A DNA stretch of 62,229 bases from CBDDBX01 sp965225955 (GCA_965225955.1 CBDDBX010000033.1:1-62229), one strand, 5' to 3'. Shown: positions 8,209 to 16,744, counted from the stretch's first letter. The notes: generated by a model from the letters alone, not told the origin. Numbers and translations: made by a program.

Positions 8209-9243
8209 CTAATTAATCTGAAATATTGCAAGAAGGGCTTTATGATCTGATGGCCAGATTCCCGCAGGCCTGCTGAACCTATCCCCGGTTTCTTTGTGCA
8301 CAGCTGACTTAAGTATCGTAGAGTCAGGCCCCACGATAACTACGTCCTTTAAAGATATCCCCTCTCTCTGTAAATAAAAAATATAATCGATTCTCTCCCG
8401 CTCATCAGATTCCGGTGCCCAGGTAAGCTTCTTCAAAGGAACCATCTTATTAGCTGAAGGGTAGGTAAAGCCGGGATTTTTGACAGGGTCAGGATATATT
8501 TCCCTGTACGTATCAGAGAACCCTGCCTTTTCCAGAAGTTGAGTACACTCCCAGTTTATAACTACTCCTTCATGTCCATAGAGGTTCTTGGTTTCTTCAA
8601 TCCAGTCCAGATGGGAAGGTTCGTTAAAGTCTCCTCCAATTATTATTTTGCAGCCTTTCTCTGACTCTATTGCTGCATCTTTCAGAAAGGCTCTTATTGC
8701 ATCATCCCTTTTTGACTTTCTGCTATCTTTAAGAAGTTCTTTAGTATCTGTTACAGGTGCAGATAGTTTCTTCCAGGTTGTACCCGAATAACTTCTTACC
8801 AGATAGTAGCTGCAATTGAGGTAATCAAGATGAGCTGAATAGAAGGCAACTCTTCTTCCTTTCACGTTAATAATTGCTTTGGTTATGGAACCGTGATCAT
8901 CCTTACATGGGTATAACTCATAATACTTCTCTATGGGATATTTTGAGATTATGCCGGAGTCGTAGCTTTTACCACTATAGAAGGTTTCTCCTTTTTCCCT
9001 GAGAGCTTTTGCAAGGCTTTCACCAAAATCACGATCTTTATAATTACGTACTTCACTTATTGCAACAAGGTCAGCTTTTGTTCTGAGAATCTCAATGACA
9101 ATAGCCCTGAAACCATTCTTAACAACTGTCCCCTCCTGCCATACATTAAATTGCAGAACTCTCACCTCAACAGGCTTATCTTTACAGGAAACAGGAGAAA
9201 CAATCAGAACAACCAAAACAAAAAATAGTAGAAAATATCTCAT
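8209..9243 (-). CDS. Secreted endonuclease/exonuclease/phosphatase-fold protein
   Basis: A 344-residue protein of the EEP (DNase I-like) fold, which hydrolyses phosphodiester or phosphate ester bonds with a divalent metal. Motifs in order: VLQFNVW (~30-36), a Glu in AISEVR (~62), FYSAHLDY with the conserved His, GGDFNEP (~206), and C-terminal RIDYIF and SDHKAL carrying the catalytic Asp-His. The N-terminus is a signal peptide ending in SPVSC, a possible but non-canonical lipobox. Substrate (nucleic acid, lipid or sugar phosphate) is unknown. The ATG has no ribosome site but sits exactly 6 nt after a promoter -10 box. A GTAAAG palindrome lies 4 bp past the stop. Confidence 0.85.
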   Translation of the reverse strand: MRYFLLFFVLVVLIVSPVSCKDKPVEVRVLQFNVWQEGTVVKNGFRAIVIEILRTKADLVAISEVRNYKDRDFGESLAKALREKGETFYSGKSYDSGIISKYPIEKYYELYPCKDDHGSITKAIINVKGRRVAFYSAHLDYLNCSYYLVRSYSGTTWKKLSAPVTDTKELLKDSRKSKRDDAIRAFLKDAAIESEKGCKIIIGGDFNEPSHLDWIEETKNLYGHEGVVINWECTQLLEKAGFSDTYREIYPDPVKNPGFTYPSANKMVPLKKLTWAPESDERERIDYIFYLQREGISLKDVVIVGPDSTILKSAVHKETGDRFSRPAGIWPSDHKALLAIFQIN

Positions 9244-9249
9244 ACAGTA

Positions 9250-9278
9250 AAACTAAATCAACGCACCAGAACAATCAA
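9250..9278 (-). promoter_or_regulatory. Candidate leaderless promoter of the nuclease-fold gene
   Basis: TTGATT (9273-9278), 17 bp, then TAGTTT (9250-9255), with 6 nt between the -10 and the ATG at 9243. Transcription would begin at the start codon. The -10 is weak taken alone. Confidence 0.4.
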
Positions 9279-9436
9279 TAGACAAAACACCAGAAAAAAT
9301 AGAAACACCTGCAAAAATCAAAAAAAACGCGAATCCACGCTAAAAAAGACACCAATAAACGCTAAAAGAATCAGAAATAAAAAAGTAAAGCACGCTTTAC
9401 CTAGGCAATTGACTAATCTTAAGGCTTAGTGGACTT

Positions 9437-9520
9437 ATCAAAACCACCCCGGCTTCGTTCCTCAGCCACCTCTCCGCATGAGCAGTGAGCTTGCGAACAG
9501 CGATTAATGGCGGAGATGGA
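9437..9520. repeat. GC-richer structured intergenic element ('ccaccccggcttcgtt')
   Basis: This block differs from its AT-rich surroundings and forms an inverted repeat TCTCCGC (9471-9477) / GCGGAGA (9510-9516). The 'accaccccggcttcgttcc' phrase resembles intergenic repeats I know from other environmental genomes, but only one copy is in the window, so repeat status is not shown here. Confidence 0.35.
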
Positions 9521-9589
9521 AGAAAGCGCCAGCTTTTCACCCTATTCGTATAAGGATGGGCAACGCTGCAGCTTCCTGGAGGTATTTAA

Positions 9590-9848
9590 CATTGGCGTGG
9601 ATTGGCGTCTCTTATTCGCGGATATTAGCGGTCTATTTCTTATTGCTTTTAATAGCTGGTACTAACTATTAAAAAAGACGCAAGGATGCGTTTCTACTAT
9701 TGGCGAATCACAGATAAGTAAAGTTAACTTTACCAAAAAAAATATAGTCCATCTGCGTGGATTAGCGTCTCTTATTAGCGGTTCATTTAAAAGACGCAAT
9801 TATGCGTCTCTACTAATTTTATTTACAAGTAAAGCTAACTTTACCAAA
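9590..9848 (-). repeat. Composite intergenic repeat, one full and one shortened copy
   Basis: A full unit (9590-9749, 160 bp) with all modules of the family, and a shortened unit (9750-9848) that lacks the 'cttattgcttttaatagct' core but keeps the hairpin (loop ATTA instead of AGGA) and the palindrome GTAAAG-CTAA-CTTTAC. The palindrome ends 7 bp past the stop of the decarboxylase gene at 9851. Confidence 0.88.
9789..9809 (-). terminator. Repeat-borne terminator after the PSD-like gene
   Basis: On the minus strand AGACGCA-TAAT-TGCGTCT is followed by TTTTAAA, about 42 nt past the stop of the decarboxylase gene. Stem intact, T-run short. Confidence 0.55.
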
Positions 9849-9850
9849 AA

Positions 9851-11209
9851 TTATTTTTGTTTTGTTATTGCCACAGCACAACCCATATGGATATCATCTT
9901 CTTTTTTAACTTCAAATTTGTCGATAACCCCTTTCTGAAAAACCATGCAGTATGTAGAGCCACCAAACTGAAAATACCCGAGTTCATCTCCTTTTGAGAT
10001 CTTATAACCAGGTTTGATTTTCTCATTGAGAATGCAGGATGATACCTCAGCCATTCCTATAGGCATAACACACATAAGCCCTATAGCAGGATCTGTAGCT
10101 TCTATATAGATCATTGCTCTTGCAGCGGTATGAGCAATATATCCCTGAGAAAGATCAGGACTTCCCTGATCCATACCTTCAGACTGGGTTGCAGAATAGT
10201 ATGTTCCCTCTTTTACATAAGCTTTTTTAATAACACCATCTACCGGACTATTCCATCTGTGATACTTAAATGCTGACAGAAATGCCTGGTATACAGTTCC
10301 CCCATCAAAAGGTTTCACAAACTTTTCAAAATGCTTCTCATCACTCTCCACCTTATCCATTCCTTCAAGATCTCCACTCTGATTTGCGAGCATATCTCTC
10401 AGAGAATATGGCTGTGACTTCAACCAGAACCAGTCCTGGAGCCTTGCATTATGCTGAATATTGTAAACAGTAGAGTCGCAGGCACTGACAACAACATTCT
10501 GATCATGATCTATGGGGCGTTGTTTATCATCTTTGAAGACTCTTATAAAGAAATCGTTCCAGGATTTATAAGGGAAATACTCCCCGGCTTTCCAGCCGGA
10601 CCTGAAAATTTCGTAATCCTCATCATTCAGATACTGATGCATATTTAACTTCTCAAGAGCTTCGCTACAGCACCATCCATTTTCTGATTTATTGAATACA
10701 TAAAGAGATTTCTCAGTTTCCAGAAACTCCGTCCATACAGCAAGAACCTTCTTAAACATTGCATTAACTTTCTCATTTCTGAAAGCTGCTCCTCCTGCAG
10801 GAACTCCCATTGTCCAGTTAAGTATTGTATTAATAGGAAAACCCACAAGTTCTGTATCGTTATATTCCGGTGCTGTTGTAAGAATATGATTAATGAGAAT
10901 AATCATCTCTTCAATGCTTTGCAGATAGTAGCCATGGAGGTACTTCCCGTCAGGTCCCGTCTCTTTATAGTATGATGGAACCTGATCAATCATCTTCATG
11001 AAATTCATTCTTATAATAGAGTCATTATCTATAAGATCCTGAAACTCCACCATTACAGGAGAAAGCATCCCATCTCTTCTGAGATTGTCTCTTCCTGTTT
11101 CTACTCCGGCCTTCTCTCTTAATAAATTCATAAACTCTGCAGTTGTTTCCCTGCTTACAGGAAGCCAGGATACAAACTTAAAAATCTCTTTGTTAAAACC
11201 CGTATTCAT
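9851..11209 (-). CDS. PsiD-like phosphatidylserine decarboxylase-family enzyme
   Basis: A 452-residue pyruvoyl-dependent decarboxylase relative. The C-terminal PSD fold has the candidate triad: Asp245 (ACDS), His317 in KYHRWNSPVDG, and the self-cleavage motif GGST (416-419) in place of the common LGST. About 180 extra N-terminal residues (IDQVP, LNWTMGVPAGGAAF) resemble the PSDC domain found in fungal tryptophan decarboxylase PsiD and relatives, and there is no membrane anchor. This suggests a soluble enzyme acting on a free amino acid rather than on phosphatidylserine (inference). It follows the Orn/Lys/Arg decarboxylase by 13 bp, so the two form an amine-producing operon. It begins at an ATG after a GAGGAG ribosome site. 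Confidence 0.85.
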   Translation of the reverse strand: MNTGFNKEIFKFVSWLPVSRETTAEFMNLLREKAGVETGRDNLRRDGMLSPVMVEFQDLIDNDSIIRMNFMKMIDQVPSYYKETGPDGKYLHGYYLQSIEEMIILINHILTTAPEYNDTELVGFPINTILNWTMGVPAGGAAFRNEKVNAMFKKVLAVWTEFLETEKSLYVFNKSENGWCCSEALEKLNMHQYLNDEDYEIFRSGWKAGEYFPYKSWNDFFIRVFKDDKQRPIDHDQNVVVSACDSTVYNIQHNARLQDWFWLKSQPYSLRDMLANQSGDLEGMDKVESDEKHFEKFVKPFDGGTVYQAFLSAFKYHRWNSPVDGVIKKAYVKEGTYYSATQSEGMDQGSPDLSQGYIAHTAARAMIYIEATDPAIGLMCVMPIGMAEVSSCILNEKIKPGYKISKGDELGYFQFGGSTYCMVFQKGVIDKFEVKKEDDIHMGCAVAITKQK

Positions 11210-11222
11210 AATAATTTCTCCT

Positions 11223-13658
11223 CTATTGTCCCTTCTCTCTGATTACCAGAGTTTTAAACTTAACATTGCCATTCTCATCAGCATCTGTTCTCTCTATGCC
11301 GTGAATATCACTATCGTATCCGGGGAACTCATTCTCAAACTCCTGTCTCTCAATCAGATAGTCAAGGATTGAGTTGTTCTCATCAAACCCGACTTCTGGA
11401 GATGTTTCTTTACTCTTATAGTCACTATAAACATATCTGAAAGATTCTCCTCCCATCAGTACAGGAATTCCCGGGGGATATGGAACCAGCATGACTCCGG
11501 CAATAATATCTTTATCTGATGAGTTTCTGATCTCATCGATAGTCATATACTCCACTTCATCCCTTACTACAGCCCTGTAGGCCTCAGACGGGGTTTTAAC
11601 CTGTTTGGGAATAGCCTGAAAAGCTCTGTTCATATTAGCAATCATATTAGAATCTTTTCCACTTCCTGCAAGCTTAAGGTGCATCATACTGCAGTGCTCT
11701 TTAAGAGTAATTCCCTCATACTGTTTATACTTATTAACAAGATCCGGAAACACTTCAGACAGCATGGCACCGGAATCGTAAAGCTGTTTGAATTTCAGTA
11801 GCTCAGCAACAAGTGTTCCCTGCTTACCTCTTGTGGTTCCTATTGAATTCAGGAGCAGAAAAGAGTAGTAGTCTGTTTTTTCACAGACAATACCCTTATT
11901 TATGAGATAGTTTGTAACTATTGCTGCGGGGATTCCCTCCTCTTCAGCTTTTACTCCACTCTTAAGATCAAACCCGGGACATGTAATAGTCAGCTTAATA
12001 GGATCAAGCATGGTATAGGTGTCCTTAATATCCTCAAAACCATGCCAGGTATCCCCAGGCTTAATCTCCCACACCTCCTGTTTCATCAGTTTTTTATGGA
12101 TGGATTCTCCTTCTGCAAACTCCGCTCCTATGCACGGAGGTTGCCACAACCCAAAGAACCAGCGGTTTTCCTTATCTGATTCTTTATCTTTTTTAACAGC
12201 TATAATTTTCCGTCTGAGTTCTATAGCTTCAGTTATTATTTCGTTAAAAACTGTACTTCCATTATCGTGCATCATCTTTGTTGCAACTTCCAGAGAGGCA
12301 ACCATATTGTACTGGGGAGATGTTGAACCATGCATCATGTAAGACTCATTGAACCGGGTTTTGTAAAACTCTTCAGCTTCCTTTCTCTCTTTGTCATCTC
12401 CTTTAAATTCCGGTAATTTAATATGGATCATTGATGCCTGTGAAAAAGCTGTAAGAAGTTTGTGGGTTGAGTGTCCGGCAAATACAATTCTTCCATCTTC
12501 AGATGAGCTAAGCTCCATTGCAAAGTGGTTTTTATAGATTTCATGAAATTTTGCATAGGCATACCATGCCTCATCAAAATGCCAGTTTTCTGAGCAGTCC
12601 AGGCTATCCAGTACAATTTCACCCTCTTTTACTCTGTAGCATACTCCATCGTAAGTTGAATTGGTTACTGCTGACATCTTATATTTACCGCTATCAGGTA
12701 GTAGTGGAATTTTTCCAAAATCCACAGGGCCAATTATTCCCATCTTATTTCTCATTGGTATCATATAGTTGGGCTTCGCATCTGTTATAACCATTGCATA
12801 GTTGAGGGATTTATGACAATTCCTGTCAACCAGTGTTCTCTCTCCCGGTGAAACTTCGCTTCTCCATATTATCTGATTTGCTGTGGATGTCCCGTTAAGA
12901 ACATAGAAGGTTTCATCTGCACCAAAGACCCGGGCAGAGAATTGTTCTGCATCCCCTGTTACCCCGCTATGGTCAAGAAGTGAACCAAGCTCCGGCACAG
13001 AAATGGAGAGATCTGCTCTTAGAACATCTTCTCCAAAGAATTTATGAAAAGCTGTTCCTGCAGGGCTCTTTAAAAAACCCTGTCCCCCCATATGACCAGG
13101 GGTGTGCCAGGCGTATTTATACTCATTAACATACTTTACAAGTTCCTTGAAAAATGGTGGCATTACCTCTGAAGCATAGTCAATTACATGTCTGGCAATA
13201 TTTCCTGCAAGAAATTCAGGAGTATCTGTAAATTTCCAGATTGTTCCGCTTATCTGCTCAAGAATTCCATCACTGATATCTTCTATTGAGCAGCGGGTTG
13301 TAATAAGAAGAACCGGAACACTTTTGTTGTAAGCCCTTATTAAAGATATAAGAGATTCAGAAGCTGTTGCGTTCTTTCTTATATTTAATGAAGGAAGAAT
13401 AGCTGCAAGTCTCTGCTGATTTATCTTATTGAGTGTCTCCAACTCAATATCATTTTCTATAAGTATCGTTCCCAGATCTTCTCTGGAACTGATAATATCG
13501 TAGGCATCGCTACATGAAGAGGATAGCAAAACTGAGCAGTTCTGCTCAACTTTCAACTGTTCAGTAATCTCCTCCAGCCAGAATCCCGAATCGTTTTTCT
13601 GCCCCAGTTTATCTGAAATTATTAATACTGGCCATGAACTCTTATCAACTTTTCTCAT
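11223..13658 (-). CDS. Orn/Lys/Arg decarboxylase (PLP, fold type I)
   Basis: An 811-residue biodegradative-type basic amino acid decarboxylase. The N-terminal wing (receiver-like) domain spans about 1-160. The PLP core includes HTPGHMGG (~185-192), the cofactor Asp in HFDEAW (362), and the Schiff-base Lys400 in FAGHSTHK. A large C-terminal domain follows, including PYPPGIPVLMGGE. Enterobacterial relatives (LdcI, AdiA, SpeF; 710-760 residues) form decamers and counter acid stress by consuming a proton per amine made. Which of lysine, arginine or ornithine is used cannot be told. The start follows TAAGGAG. It is coupled to the PSD-like gene; a diverged copy of its wing domain lies just upstream. 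Confidence 0.9.
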   Translation of the reverse strand: MRKVDKSSWPVLIISDKLGQKNDSGFWLEEITEQLKVEQNCSVLLSSSCSDAYDIISSREDLGTILIENDIELETLNKINQQRLAAILPSLNIRKNATASESLISLIRAYNKSVPVLLITTRCSIEDISDGILEQISGTIWKFTDTPEFLAGNIARHVIDYASEVMPPFFKELVKYVNEYKYAWHTPGHMGGQGFLKSPAGTAFHKFFGEDVLRADLSISVPELGSLLDHSGVTGDAEQFSARVFGADETFYVLNGTSTANQIIWRSEVSPGERTLVDRNCHKSLNYAMVITDAKPNYMIPMRNKMGIIGPVDFGKIPLLPDSGKYKMSAVTNSTYDGVCYRVKEGEIVLDSLDCSENWHFDEAWYAYAKFHEIYKNHFAMELSSSEDGRIVFAGHSTHKLLTAFSQASMIHIKLPEFKGDDKERKEAEEFYKTRFNESYMMHGSTSPQYNMVASLEVATKMMHDNGSTVFNEIITEAIELRRKIIAVKKDKESDKENRWFFGLWQPPCIGAEFAEGESIHKKLMKQEVWEIKPGDTWHGFEDIKDTYTMLDPIKLTITCPGFDLKSGVKAEEEGIPAAIVTNYLINKGIVCEKTDYYSFLLLNSIGTTRGKQGTLVAELLKFKQLYDSGAMLSEVFPDLVNKYKQYEGITLKEHCSMMHLKLAGSGKDSNMIANMNRAFQAIPKQVKTPSEAYRAVVRDEVEYMTIDEIRNSSDKDIIAGVMLVPYPPGIPVLMGGESFRYVYSDYKSKETSPEVGFDENNSILDYLIERQEFENEFPGYDSDIHGIERTDADENGNVKFKTLVIREKGQ

Positions 13659-13923
13659 TGCTTCTCCTTAAGTTTTTTATATGTTTTACCCGCAACACGG
13701 GATAACTCTTTTTCCCCTGTTTCCCTATAATTTGCTTTCCGGAACTTTTTTTAAGATAAAACCAAATGCATCGTTCCCCCTTACACTTATATCTATATTC
13801 TACCGATACAACTCTCTTAACAGAGAGCATTCACCCTTAACTCAGATTCTCATCTTAAATATATTGGAATGGTGTGAAATTCCAACCAGATTTTTCAGAT
13901 TTGCCTCTTTCACAATCTGTACA
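13659..13923. other. Leader region of the decarboxylase operon
   Basis: 265 bp with no gene. Two small minus-strand hairpins are visible: CTCTC-TGTTAA-GAGAG (~13812-13827) and CCCG-TGTTG-CGGG (~13690-13702). Neither has a T-run, so they are not terminators. No convincing promoter was found. Confidence 0.35.
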
Positions 13924-14460
13924 TTATGCATTTCTGTACTGCCTGCAACCAGTTTTCTCTGTTTCTGAAATTTCTGCATAATCTACTACATTATCTGCAA
14001 TTTTCCCAGCCAGGCATTCCGGAGTATCAGAAAATTTCCAAACTATTTCATCTACATTTTCAAGTATTTCGTAAGGAATTTCTTCAATGGAGCAGTGGGA
14101 AGACATGAGCATTGTGGGAACTTCCTTATCGTGACTACGGACAATATTAAGGAGAGAAGCAGAGTCAGTCGAGTATCTTTTTACAGGAATTTCAGGATCA
14201 AAAACAGACAAGCTCATACGATTTATATCGCTTAACTCTTCAGAAACCAGCTCTTTCTCTACAAGAACTCCACCAAGCTTCTGCCCTGAACTAAGGATAG
14301 CATAGACCTCATTACAGGAAGCTGAAAATATAACAGGACAGTTTCTGTAATACTCAAGCTGTTCTATAATCTGTTCCAGCCAGAAGCCGGAATCACTCTT
14401 CTTACCCAGATCTTCTGAAACTATCAGTACCGGCCACATGCCCTTGTTTAAATTTTCCAC
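13924..14460 (-). CDS. Stand-alone wing domain, paralogue of the decarboxylase N-terminus
   Basis: A 178-residue protein that aligns along its length with residues 1-160 of the neighbouring decarboxylase (both have WPVLI.S..LG.K.DSGFWLE.I.EQL near the start; both have WKF.DTPE.LAG.IA..V.DYA near the end). It stops where the PLP core would begin, and no core remnant is visible downstream. Sequence divergence is high, yet the frame is open. The GTG start sits behind a strong AGGAGGAAGATA ribosome site, so it looks like a maintained gene rather than debris. The wing domain drives oligomer contacts and regulator binding in the LdcI family, so a regulatory or antizyme-like partner role is plausible but untested. 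Confidence 0.75.
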   Translation of the reverse strand: MENLNKGMWPVLIVSEDLGKKSDSGFWLEQIIEQLEYYRNCPVIFSASCNEVYAILSSGQKLGGVLVEKELVSEELSDINRMSLSVFDPEIPVKRYSTDSASLLNIVRSHDKEVPTMLMSSHCSIEEIPYEILENVDEIVWKFSDTPECLAGKIADNVVDYAEISETEKTGCRQYRNA

Positions 14461-14863
14461 TATCTTCCTCCTGCCTCCTTTTAAAGCTTACAGGTTAAGG
14501 TTAATATAGGAATGTTTTTCCAACTATCAGATATGTTTCAAAAAGTATCAATTTAAGTACATAAGTTATAAAGCCTTACCAGAAGGGGAATAACCAGTAA
14601 AGACGCAAGGATGCGTCTCTACTATTGGCAACCCAAAAAGTAAAGCTAACTTTACCAAACATTGGCGTGCATTAGCGTCTCTTTTTCGCGGATATTAGCG
14701 GTTTATTTCTTATTGCTTTTAATAGCTGGCGCTAACATTAAAAAAAGACGCAAGGATGCGTCTCTACTATTTAGGATTCTGTTACAACAATCCAGTAACG
14801 TTACGATTATTAATAACTGACAAAATATGTATTTTGAAATGTGAACCCAAAGTAAAGCAAACT
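14461..14863. other. Repeat-filled intergenic region
   Basis: 403 bp without a gene. The right part (14597-14867) is composite repeat. The left part (14461-14560) is the upstream region of the wing-domain gene and holds its AGGAGG ribosome site; no clear promoter is seen. Confidence 0.6.
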
Positions 14864-14867
14864 TTAC
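14597..14867 (-). repeat. Composite intergenic repeat, partial plus full variant copy
   Basis: A half unit (14597-14659: hairpin and palindrome GTAAAG-CTAA-CTTTAC) joins a full unit starting at 14660. After its hairpin the full unit changes to a second type of tail, GATTCTGTT...ATTATTAATAACTG (to 14820), also seen at 16580-16628. A further palindrome (14852-14867) overlaps the stop codon of the lipoprotein gene that ends at 14864. Confidence 0.85.
14740..14763 (-). terminator. Repeat-borne terminator after the 14864-15655 gene
   Basis: On the minus strand AGACGCA-TCCT-TGCGTCT is followed by seven T residues, about 100 nt past the stop of the lipoprotein gene. Confidence 0.6.
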
Positions 14868-15655
14868 TTCAGATAATCAAGAGTTTTTGTAACGCTTCTG
14901 ATTTCCAGTGATGCTCCTGGAATCATAATAAACTCTGATGCACCAAAAGCCGATACAGGATTCCCCCAGTCATAGGTATAACCCATTCCGGTCCAGGGGA
15001 TACCGGGGCGCTCTCTGAAATCATCAAAATAGAGCTTCCTGTAGAAATCAGGATAGCTGTCTATCCCCTTAACTGCTGGCATCTGTTTAGCAAACTTTAT
15101 ATTGCACATCTTGTCGGTAATTTCAGGGTCAACACAGGGCCTGAAGAGCTCATCAGGTTTTACCCAGAACTCAATAAACACATCGTAATTCCATTCAGGT
15201 TTAAGACCAAGATACTGTTTAAGTCTCAGATCTATATCTGCCTTAGTTGCATCTGGATGCTTTTTTAAGTAAGACTTCATAAAAGTCTTAACTTGAGGAG
15301 CAGCAGTAACCCAGGTTACATAGTCTTCTGAAGAAGAGGTATGACTTTGACCTTTATAGAACTTCTCATAGCTTCCCTGACTCTTCCACGCAACCATAAG
15401 AACTCTGGTTTTGTCACTATTCCAGATGAGGTCTCCATTTTCAGGTGTAATGGGTACAAGATCTGTATTGATATCTTTTTTCTCTACCACAGAAGCATCA
15501 TTTACAGCCTGATCAAAAAGATTAACCTTACTTACTTTACCTGTAGCACAGGATGTAAAAACAGTAGTTATCAGAAAAATAAGAGCAAGTCCCTGCCCCC
15601 TTTTTACACGTCTCATAAATCTCAGAAAACTGAGTTTTTCTTCCAATTTGCTCAT
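14864..15655 (-). CDS. Predicted lipoprotein of unknown function
   Basis: A 263-residue protein with a basic N-terminus, a hydrophobic segment and the lipobox VFTSC at about residues 32-36, so probably membrane-anchored in the periplasm or outer membrane. A later start (MRRVKRGQG, residue 14) would give a more usual signal peptide, but AAAGGTG precedes the annotated ATG. The mature part has no domain I recognise; it is rich in aromatic residues (YPDFYRKLYFDDFRERPGIPWTGMGYTYDWG, split here: YPDFYRKLYF then DDFRERPGIP then WTGMGYTYDWG). Its stop codon lies inside a GTAAAG palindrome. The neighbour upstream is a 214-residue unknown protein. Confidence 0.7.
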   Translation of the reverse strand: MSKLEEKLSFLRFMRRVKRGQGLALIFLITTVFTSCATGKVSKVNLFDQAVNDASVVEKKDINTDLVPITPENGDLIWNSDKTRVLMVAWKSQGSYEKFYKGQSHTSSSEDYVTWVTAAPQVKTFMKSYLKKHPDATKADIDLRLKQYLGLKPEWNYDVFIEFWVKPDELFRPCVDPEITDKMCNIKFAKQMPAVKGIDSYPDFYRKLYFDDFRERPGIPWTGMGYTYDWGNPVSAFGASEFIMIPGASLEIRSVTKTLDYLK

Positions 15656-15731
15656 TAATTCACCTTTATATTAAGTTTAATAATTCAAGAATACTCTTAA
15701 TCAGGCCTATTTGCTATAAAATTTATTTTAG

Positions 15732-16376
15732 TCAGTCTCTTTTGACCTTCTCCACAACAAGTCTGTAATCAGAATTGAAACAGACAACCTCTTCATGAGT
15801 GCCATTAAAAGGTAACCTCACAGCCTTTCCCATAAGTTCTGCAGGGTTAATTACTTCACCAGTTTTAAAATCCCCTGCCACAAGATAGTAATCTGCCTCT
15901 GGTATCCATTTGATAATAGTATCAGGTCGGGTTTCAGTAACAAAGCAGGGAGAACCGCACATTCCTATACCTATGCAGGTAACTTCATCTACCTCCTTAT
16001 TGGAGTCGGGTATTGTTGAGTCACATCGGGTAAATACAGCACCTCCAGCTCCGGCATACTTCATACCAAATTCAAATACTCCTCTGTTTTTGTTGAAAGT
16101 CAGAGTCACACTGTTAATTCCTCCGGGATCCATATGCACCTGCTGATCCACTCCACAGATTACCCCGGGTGTTAGTTTTTTTTCTGATCGGCACCACAAA
16201 GCTGAGTAATCGGTTTCCCAGGCAAACTCAACTGCTGTACCGGGATATGAGTATCTACTGAACCAGACCAGAGTAGAGACTTTGACATCTTCCCCAAGGT
16301 CCGGTGCTTTCTGAAAAAGTGCAAACCTTACCGGATCACCTGAGCAATTCTTTACTGTTAATTCATGAATACACAT
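15732..16376 (-). CDS. Unknown protein, possibly RhiA-like small beta-rich protein
   Basis: A 214-residue soluble protein without a signal peptide. The opening (HELTVKNCSGDPVRFALFQ, then PDLGEDVKVSTLVWFSRYSYPG) and the FAWETDYSALW segment resemble small beta-rich proteins annotated as RhiA-like, an assignment made from memory and weak. It has seven Cys, including the cluster CIGIGMCGSPC (~residues 136-146). The start follows a strong GAGGAGG site. It lies between composite repeats and the lipoprotein gene in an accessory-looking stretch. Confidence 0.65.
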   Translation of the reverse strand: MCIHELTVKNCSGDPVRFALFQKAPDLGEDVKVSTLVWFSRYSYPGTAVEFAWETDYSALWCRSEKKLTPGVICGVDQQVHMDPGGINSVTLTFNKNRGVFEFGMKYAGAGGAVFTRCDSTIPDSNKEVDEVTCIGIGMCGSPCFVTETRPDTIIKWIPEADYYLVAGDFKTGEVINPAELMGKAVRLPFNGTHEEVVCFNSDYRLVVEKVKRD

Positions 16377-16402
16377 TCAATCCTCCTCTTCAATGCTAAA
16401 AG

Positions 16403-16432
16403 GATATATTGTGGATTACATATCGTCTGTAA
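16403..16432 (-). promoter_or_regulatory. Weak candidate promoter of the 214-residue protein
   Basis: TTACAG (16427-16432), 18 bp, TATATC (16403-16408) on the minus strand, about 25 nt before the GAGGAGG ribosome site. Confidence 0.3.
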
Positions 16433-16506
16433 GAGATGTTTCAAAGGTTAACAAAATTTCGCCACCCATAAAACATATGTTTCAGAAACTATAAAATTTG
16501 TTGAAT

Positions 16507-16632
16507 GTAAAACTAGCTTTACACAGAAAAACACAAAATTATACAGAGTGAAGACGCAACTATGCGTCTCTACTATTTGTGATTCTGTTGTGGAAATCTT
16601 ATTGAACTGTAGGAATTATTAATAACTGGTAC
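16507..16632 (-). repeat. Variant composite repeat
   Basis: Holds a palindrome with one mismatch (GTAAAA-CTAG-CTTTAC, 16507-16522), the hairpin AGACGCA-ACTA-TGCGTCT (16552-16569, third loop variant), and the tail GATTCTGTT...ATTATTAATAACTGG shared with 14775-14820. The hairpin here has no useful T-run, so it is not called a terminator. Confidence 0.8.
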
Positions 16633-16647
16633 ACTGTGATTGTGTAG

Positions 16648-16712
16648 GGGTCAGACATCCTTCGACAGCCCATCGACATACTTCGGGCAGCTCAGGACGA
16701 GTAGCCTGACCC
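16648..16712. repeat. Long imperfect inverted repeat with 'cagacatccttcg' motif
   Basis: GGGTCAG (16648-16654) pairs with CTGACCC (16706-16712) around ~50 nt containing CTTCGACAG and CTTCGGGCAG. A related element at 28967-29021 shares the motif cagacatcc next to its left arm. It lies 30 nt past the stop of the 119-residue gene. Confidence 0.5.
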
Positions 16713-16744
16713 TTGATAATCTGTGAAATTATTTTAAGCTCTCT

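Larger units (their letters stand above)
9244..9850. other. Repeat-filled intergenic region
   Basis: This 607-bp gap holds no gene. It contains the promoter above, an inverted degenerate copy of the 'gcgtggatt...gcggatattagcg' phrase (9321-9372), a palindrome at 9385-9400, a GC-richer structured element (9437-9520), and then composite repeats (9590-9848). Confidence 0.7.
16377..16744. other. Repeat-bearing intergenic region
   Basis: 368 bp with no gene: the weak promoter above, a variant composite repeat (16507-16632) and a long inverted repeat (16648-16712). Confidence 0.6.

Noticed and set aside
13645..13830. A 61-codon minus-strand ORF before the decarboxylase
   Set aside because: Overlaps the decarboxylase ribosome site and start; no similarity to the decarboxylase core was seen.
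16552..16569. Hairpin as a terminator for the 119-residue gene
   Set aside because: The stem is intact but the following bases on the minus strand (CTTCACTC) lack a T-run.
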